A stretch of DNA of 64,000 nucleotides, from NCBI GenBank assembly GCA_029212615.1, contig JARGPJ010000003.1, positions 1 through 64,000 of the forward strand, read 5' to 3'. The DNA comes from Verrucomicrobiales bacterium. Lineage in GTDB: Bacteria > Verrucomicrobiota > Verrucomicrobiia > Verrucomicrobiales > DEV007. Shown piece after piece: positions 33,801-42,800 of this stretch. Within the stretch, counting starts at the first letter, position 1, and each line of letters opens with the position of its first letter. The position numbers were made by a program, and so were the translations under genes. Under the pieces are notes generated by a model. That model searched no databases and was not told the DNA's origin. It was given only the letters and a program-made list of their open reading frames with translations.

Positions 33801-36800
33801 CGGTCCCACTCTCAATGTAAGCCTGAGTGTCGGAATCAATCACCTCAACCGTTACGGCCCCGGCAAAGGCGCCCACCCCGCCGACAGATCCGGCCGCGGC
33901 AACAGAGACGAAGTCCTCACTCGAGTTTGCGTTCACAACGAGTCCGCGAATACCATCGTTCGTTCCAAAGTCACTTCCATCGACGCTTCCATTGAAAACG
34001 TCGTTCATGACATTGTTAGTGCCGTTCCCTTTCGCATCCACATCAGCACCGGCAGCGATGTAGGCACGTGTATCTTTCTTCACCGAAATGACTCCAAGCC
34101 CTCCGCCATAACCACCGCCGCCAAGACCGACACTGACCGCTCCAGCCACCATGTCGATATCCGTGGCGTCGGACGCGTTGACGAGAACATTGCCATCCGC
34201 ATTGATATCGGCGATCTGTCCGATGAAAGCTTGAGTCGTATTATTGATGTCCATCACCGCAACCGAACCGGCTACAGCAACGTTTCCGGAACCGGCGATT
34301 GAGGCGGAGACAATCACCATATCCTCGGAAGCGATCGCCTGCACGACCACGTTTCTCGAAGCATCCACTTTCGCTCCATCCCCTGAAATAGAACCGGTGA
34401 AACTGGAATCAGGTTCTTTTCCGATAAAGGCTTTGGTGTCGTTTTTCACCACCCCGATGTTCACCGCCGGAGTCACTGCGACGTTTCCACTGATCGCAGC
34501 GGCACCAGCCAGGGCAAGGTGATAGAAATCATTCCCCGCAGCAACGAGAACCGACTGTTCCGCTCCGACCGCGGCCCGCTTCTGATTGATCAAGGTCGCA
34601 TGTCCAATGCTCGATGTGGTCGTGTTAGAGATCACATTAATCGTCGCCGAGACCGACACCGCATTGTTTGCAGAACCTCCCGCTCCCACCGCATACGACT
34701 CAATGTCGTCCTTATTAAAGGCGACCACCGCGACGCCCTTGAGATTGGTCGTCTCGTTGGAAATCGTCCGTTGGGAAGTCAGCGCAGTGCTGTCGATATC
34801 GGTATTCCCAATGTCGATGGGTGTTACTTCACCCTCTTCTGAAGAGTTCGGAACAAATTCCTCGGTGAACTTTCCGGTTTTCACGGTGAGAGCATCTTTA
34901 TTCGCGAAAGCATCGACCTGAGCATTCTCTTCAATCTTTGCCCAGGTATTCTTCGTCACGACAGGCACAATCACTCCGCCCCCGATCGCGTTTGCCCCCG
35001 AACCTGAAATCGTTCCGGCAACGGAGTCCACCTGCAGATTCTCATCGGCATTCACGTAAACACTCCCACCGGCTTCCAGCCGCGTTCTGTTCGTGGTCGT
35101 CCCACCGTAGACAATCGCCTTCGTATTCACCGTGAAAACGGAGACATCGACCGCCCCCGCGAACGAGGTGCTACCGGAGAACGAGAGGGCCGCACTCACC
35201 GATATCATCCGCTCATCTGAAAGCGCCCTGATCTCGATGTTGTCCTCCGCTTCGATCTCGGCACCGTGCCCGACATAGGCGTTGGTATCTTTTGTAATCA
35301 CCGCGACATCAATACCGGCACCAACCCCATTTCCACCGAAGCTTCCGGTAAGTGCTCCCGCAATCCCCAGATTATAGGTGTCATCACTCGCGAGGACACT
35401 GACACCCTGGAGGGTGTTCTCGCTTATATCTTTCGTATTCACTTGGGCATCAGCCCCGATATAGGCATCAACATTGTTGGTCACCACAGCCACCGATGCC
35501 GAACCCGCGAAAGCCAAACCTGCATCCGAGACGGATCCTCCGGCGGCAGTGGTTCGAAAGTAGTCGTAATTGGCCGCCGCCACGGCAACACCATAACGGG
35601 ACTCTGTCTCGCGATTGCCCGAACCACCGGAGCCTTTCGCAATCGTGACCCCCGAACCGTTTCCGCGTCCGTCAACGATCACTCCTCCTCCAATGTAAGC
35701 GAGAACGCTCGAGGTGGAGACCGTCGTGGAGTTCGATATCCCCACAGCCGTTCGCGACAGTTTAAGGTCAGCTGCCACCGCGAGGACATTTTGATCCTGA
35801 ACCGCCTCAACCTTCACGGTGCCGTCAGCGAAAACTTCTGAACCACTCCCTGACAGGTAGGCTTTTGTTTCATTGTGAAGCACGTTCACTATCACGGAGC
35901 CGCCTGCGGCAACTTTGTCTCCTAAAGCGCCCGAAACCACCACCGAATCACTGTCGACAACCTGCAAGGCCGTCACCTCGATGTTCCCGCCACCGCCATC
36001 AGTAGTCCTGACATTCGAAGAATCGACATAGGCTTGAACCGAGTTGTTCAGCGAATTGGTGACAACCGAACCACCCACCGCGAGCCCCCTGCCACCGCCA
36101 CCGAATGAAATTGATCCAGCGCCTGCCCGAATCGTAGTGTCGTCTTTGGCGTCAACAGAAACCGTGCCCGCTGCAACGACACTGGAGCCATTCGAAATGA
36201 ACGCATTGGTTTCATTCTCCAGTGTATTTACGACAACTGATCCGGCAAAAGAACTCCCGAGGGTGCCGATGCCCACCGCCACCGCGTAGGTGTCGTAAAT
36301 CGCGACTTCATCAGCATCGAGCGTCACGGTGCCGGAGGAGATCAGGTGAGAGTCACTGATCGATGCGGCAACATCGTTGTTCATAATGCTAACATTGACA
36401 GAGGCCCCGAAACCGCGGGTACCGCCTGCTCCGGCTCCGGTAAGAACGGTAAAATCGGAAGCATCCTCAGCTTTCAACGTCACGGCGCCAACCGTCGACT
36501 CATCCAGCTCACTGCCGGTCTTATCAACCGTTGCTTTAACCGACGAATTGATCGTGCTGACGGCCACGGTTCCTGAGGCACCCGTTCCGGTCGGCGAAGT
36601 GGACGCCCCTACCGAAAGGGCCACCGCACGGATCCCCAGATCATTCTCAGATTCCAGCTCCAGATCACCGATGTTGGCGAATTGTGAGCGCCGGTTCTCC
36701 CCTCTGACCTCAGCACGCGTCGTGATGTTCAAAGTATTGACCGCTACCGCGGCACCAATTCCGGCCGAAGTGCCGGTGCCCCCGGAGAATCCCAGTGCGC

Positions 36801-39800
36801 CACCGAGAGAGATGATTTCACTGCCGTCTTTTGCGTGGAGTTTCACTTTTCCTCCGGATCCCTGAAGCGTGACACCGTCCAGAAAGCTCTCCGTTATATT
36901 CGTGACCGTATTCACCGCAACCGATCCCGCGAGAGCGAAACTGCTGCCTGTCGCCGAAGCGGCCCCCGCGCCGCCGATACCAATGGCCACGATGAAGCGA
37001 TCCTGGTCTGCATTGAGAGTCACTTCGTCAACTTCATCAAAAGTCGCCCCGATAATAAAACTCTGAGTATCCACGTCGAGCGTATTGATCCCCACAGCAC
37101 CGGCAAACGCCGCTGAAGTACCCTGCTGCGTCGAGGTTGAGATGGCCCCGCCGATACCATACTTCGTTGTCGTATTGTCAGAATCCAGTATCACATCTCC
37201 GCCGCCGCTCACGGTAAAGACACCATCATCATTGATAAAGGCTCGCGAGTTATCCACCATCGTATGGATCGATACATCGCCCGAAATACCAAGGCCCCAC
37301 TGTCCGCTTTTCCCACTGTCACTGCTGTTTGCGTCCGCCGCCGCGGCAGGAGCCGCATCATTCGCTGCACCTGCCTTTGCCTTCGTTTTATCCGGTGCCA
37401 CAGTCGATCCAGCAAGTGTAAATGACCAGATCGCGCCCTCAGCGTTGGCGGTCAAAGTAACGTCACCGGTAACATCGATGTCCGACCCTGAAGACCCAAC
37501 TGTCTGATTGGAATCATCATGACGATTACCAATAAATGCCAAGGTGTTTCGGTTCACATCGACAATCGATCCGGACACCCCAATACCCGCTGCCTCAGCG
37601 AACTGCCACGCCCCGGCTACGGTGATATGCGTCATGTCGTTGTTTGCCGCGATAGTGATGTCACCACCTCGATAAAACAGCCCGCTCCCAATGTAAGCTT
37701 CCACATCCGAATCGTGATCAACGACATCAAAAGATCCGGAAATGCCCGCGATACCGGCATTGCCACCCGCTTGGGCAATTTGAAGACCAAAGTAATTCTC
37801 GGTCGCTCCTAGTGTCAGCTCCGCATCGTCTCCTGTGTGAATCCTGACATCCTCTCCGATAATGGCCCGGGTATCGGTATTGATATCGTCGAAAAGAACG
37901 GTTCCACCGATTCCGTATCCTGCCGTCTGATTGCCGGTGAGCAAGAGCGCCTCTTTCCAGCCTGCTTTCTTCGGATCGGCTGCTTTACGAAAGCCTTTGT
38001 CATTCAAGTCAAAAGAAATCGTGCCGCCAAAGTCAATACGATCCATCGTTGTCGTGGCAGTAACGGCCACCGCCTGATCGCTGTTTTGATAAGTGGCATC
38101 CTGATTGATCCTCACATTGTCTTCAATAATCGCCTCAGTGACACTGTCGACCAGTGTCACGCCCACGGATCCAGTCAGTGTGAACTTGGAGTCGGGTGCT
38201 TTTCCTTTCGAGTTAACGAATGTGTTGAGAATCTGGTCCAGCCCTAGCTTACCATTGAGCGCCTGCCCGATATCCTTGTATGCGCTCTCCGCTTTCTCAG
38301 GCGTTCCGGCGACGCTCTGGCGAATGATCGATGCGAATGGAATCAAGTCGATTGGCTCGATTATCAACGGGTGAATCGATGTTGCATTGACGGCGGTTGT
38401 TCCTCCGGCATCCAACTGAGCGCCGCTCCTCACGAGCGCCTGAACGTTGTAGTCCAAATCAGAAACCCCTATGGCAACCCCCACCGCAAACTTCTTACCT
38501 CCGCTGTCCGGCGACACTTTACCCTCAATGTTCATCGCGGATTTCTGCGAGAGCTTATCCGCCTGCACCGTAACATCCCCGCTAGCCTTGATAACGGCAT
38601 TTGATCCCACTTCAGCGATGACATCGTGATCAACAAACTGCAAACCAATCGCTGCTGAAGCCGTTCCAAACGAGTTCCCCTGCTGCTTTGTCCCGCTCGC
38701 CTTACCGGAAAAAGCGTCTTTCGATTTCGTCGCAAGGACACTCGTAATCCCCTTACTGGACGTCAACATCTCACCCTTCCCGAGAAGATCCTTCCAGGAG
38801 GGCTCGGTTCCCAATGATGCACCCGACTTTACTTTGTTCGTCGATTTCGTGTGCTCAGCAAGAATCTTCACCCCTTTTCCATCCCGACCATCGAGACGGT
38901 GTCCGCCGGCATCACCGGTTGCGGTATCTATGTCAGCGACGTATGCCTCAATTTCCGTTTCAGCGAGGCGAAACGTATTGTCATCGATCTTGGTCACGTA
39001 GTAGCCGACACCGGATTCCAGATTGCGAATGGGTGTGTCAACACCTTGAAGAATAGAAAGTCGTTCGAAACCGTGTTGGAGACCTCCTCCGACTGAAGTG
39101 AGATCGACCGCGAGACTTCCGCCGGTCGAAGCCAGTGCATTCGCCTCCGATGTCGCCAGCTCAATCGTGTTCGAATCCACCTCAATCACATAATAGGTCT
39201 GTCCATTCACGAGTCCGCCAATGTTGGCGCCCCCGCCGTTCAGATAGACGATTTCATCCCCGGTAGAGAATTGGTGATTCCGAATTTCGATCTGATCGGA
39301 AATCGAATCAACCGGCTGAGTCAACGTGGCATCAAAGATCTCCAATCCGACATTCTCCTGCAGGAAGCGCTGAGCCCCGGTTCCTCCTGAAGTAAGATCA
39401 ATCGAGGTGGTTCCGTCCTCATCGGTAGCTTCCTGCTCGGATTCCGCCAATTCAAAGGTGTTCGCATCAATCCGGATCACGAAATAGGTTTCACCATCAA
39501 TGAGCCCGCCGATAGGGTCCTCCCCCAGAGCATCATAGATGATGGCATCACCACTCTCGAGACCGTGATCGGTGAGGGTAATTTGATTGGATGAGAGATT
39601 TACGACGCTCGAGGAAGCCACATCCGTCAGGGAAAGCACCCGGGTGATCGAGAGCGCATGCCCGTCCGACCCCAGTTCGTCCGGCCTTGTCAGGAGGTCG
39701 ACAGCCGCCCCACCGGAGGTCAGCGTAAGAGCGATATGATCGGCGTCAATAACGTCCACGTAGTAGTCCTGCCCTTCAACCAAACCACCGATGACAGGCC

Positions 39801-42800
39801 CGCCCACTGAACTGTAAGTCACGATGTCTCCGTCAATGAGGCTGTGCCCGATCAGCTCAATCGTGTTGTCTACCAGATTAACAATCGGCTCGGTCCTGCC
39901 ACCGTCAAAGGTAGTCACGACGGCTGTTGTTTCCACCGCCTGAAGCGACCCCGTCCCGCCAACCGTAAAATCGATTTCCGTTCCACTCGACGCATTGTCG
40001 CGAGTGGTTGCGAGTTGGAAGTGATTGCCGTCAACAACGATCGCGAAGTACTCAGCCCCATCAATCAGAGGCGTCCCGTTATTGTCCAGCGGTGTGTCGC
40101 CCTGCACAAAATCAAAATTCACCCGTTGTCCGGTTTCAAGATTATGCCCCTCCGACATGATCGTGTTGGCCTCGAGATCCACATCTCCGCCATCAGCCAG
40201 TGCCGCCGGATTAAAAGTCGTGACCTTCGTGTTTACCGCCGTCTTCGTGATACCGGGATCGGTTCGGTATTCGATAAAATCCCCCGTTTCGTATCCGTGA
40301 GAAGTAATCGTGATCGTGTCATCCGAAGCATCTACAGCCGTCGACGCATTAAACGTCTTTTCCGGTTCGCCGAAAATCAAGACATGCCCGCTCACCCCGT
40401 CACTGTCGGTATCAACCGTCACGCCATAATCCGTCAGGTCGACAAAGATGCCATTGCTTGCGTTCTCCGAAGTCGTCGCGAGGCGAATAAGATCACTGTC
40501 GGTGGGATGCTCAATGACATAGAAACGGGTCTCCCCATCAAGCCCGGCGATCTCCGTGTCCTCGGCAGAGGTAATCGAAAGTCCAATAAGATCACCGGTC
40601 GAAAGCGAATGGCCGGAAAAGAGAATCGTATCGTTATCAATATCGACAACCCCACCGGTCGCAGTCGGATCAAAGAGATATTCACCGCTGCGCGAAAACG
40701 AATGCGTAGCGGCAGGATCCACTTCATCAATCTCAAGATCAATTGCCGGAGAATTCTGCAACTGAATCGTATCCTTATCGAGCTTCACGACATAGTACTG
40801 CTCCCCACTAACAAGACCACCAATCGCGGTTCCCGAGCTGGTGTAGGTAATCAAGTCTCCGCTGCTCAATCCGTGATCAACGATCGTCAGCGTGTCCTCC
40901 GTTGTCGACGCCGCCGATTTGTCGAATTCCTGCCCCGTCTCGACTCCGGCTGCGGTAATCACTCCATCGACGCTCGCCCTGATATCAACATCCTCAAACC
41001 CGAGGCTCAACCCGAGGCTGGCAAGGCCATCCACATAGATCGCGACAGAGGAACTGGCCTGGCTCTTTGTCTCTGCCAGCGCGTGAATATTCACATTTCC
41101 TCCGGACACCACCGAAGTGTACTGATTCAACACCGTCTCCACATCCGAAACCGTGTTGTAAACGGAAATAGAACCTCCGATCGCTTTCGGATCCGCCGGA
41201 GCCGTCACCGATATATTCCCCGTAGTCCTCGCCGTTGCAACGGCCGTGTTTTTGAGCGAGGCCTTGATATCAACACTGCCAGCGGCATTGATCATCACGG
41301 TCTCACCTGAGTTCCCCGCCAGATTAATCTTCGAAACCGCCGTGCCCTGGCTGTAGGCCACGCTGATCGAGTTCAGCGCGTTTGTAATCCCGCCGACGCC
41401 CGGTGTCTTCACACTGATCGCCCGGCTGCTGGAATCACTTGTCGCATCGGTGGTGATGGAAACGGCATCACTGGAGGTGATCGAAGACGAACCGGTGATA
41501 TCAATGGTCGCTTCGCTGGCCCTGATCATGACCGATGCAGGGATCGGAATCTTCGACAAAGCAGCATCAATCGGAAGCGAACCAATAGGTCCCAGGAGCT
41601 GCTTCGAGACGGTTTTCGGGAGTGCATCCGCCAGCGTCAAATCCTTACCCGTCGCAGAAATACTCACAGCGCCCCCGTCAATCGTGACATCGTCCAATGT
41701 GATCGTAGCCGCGTTCTTTGTGATCCCGATAATGGAGAAATCAGCAGTGAGCGTCTTGTCTTCTGCCGTTATAGTTATCTCCCCGTCGTTTCCTGCCGTC
41801 GCTTTTGAAGTCAATTGCGAACCTGACTGAATCTCAATATTCCGGCTCTTGATCTCAATCTTTCCCGCATCACCTGCAACACTTCTCGAAGTGCTGATCA
41901 CCGTATTCTGTCCGATCGTAATCCCACCGGCGAGTGAATTGAACGGCCCGAAGGCCCCAATCAACGTCCCCGTTTCAATGAGGATATTCCCGTCATTGAT
42001 AATTGAGCCGCGAAACTCAATGTTGGACCCTGCAATGGTGGTATCCATCAGCAAGTCATCGCTTCCGGAATATTGAAATGTCAGCAGATTCCCGTCAACG
42101 TCCCGAAGCTCGTTCCCGCCAAGATTAGTGTCATTGTCGAACGCGATTTTGTCATTCCCACTCCCGGCATCAATACGGAGGAGATTGATGTCAGTATAGA
42201 TCGTCTCACCGGCAAAAACATCATTCAGCCTAACGCCAAAGGATCCGTTCCCTGTCGAGCGGATTATCCACGTATCATCTCCACTCGTTCCACTGAGATA
42301 AGCCGTGTCGTCGGTAAGCGTCTCAATCGTAAATGAGGCGCCACCACTCTGATTACCCGCCGTATCCTGAGCCGCATTGCCGGCAAAATTCAAGGTCACA
42401 GGGGTTCCCTTCGCTGTCACATTAAGATCGACCGTGTAGACCCCGCCACCAGTGTGAGTGAGATTCGCGATCGTAGCGTTGGTGAGATCCACAAAATCAC
42501 TGGCATCGAAGCCGCTGACAACCTCACCGAAATCAATGGTCAAATTGATGGGACTGTCATTGGTCGGACTCGTTTGTACGGAGGAGATCGTCGGCGTTGG
42601 TACGGTGCGGTCACTGGTGATGATCACAGTCGATGAGACCGTGTTCAAATTCATGGCGGCATCCTGAACCGCCCCCGCCGCAATCTGGACATTGACCGCG
42701 CCATCTCCGGTTGGCGCCACTTCGAAAGTATAGGTGCGTCCCCCGTCTGAAGTGCTCTGATTCCCCGCGGAACCATTGGAAATCACCAAATCGCTCGTGA

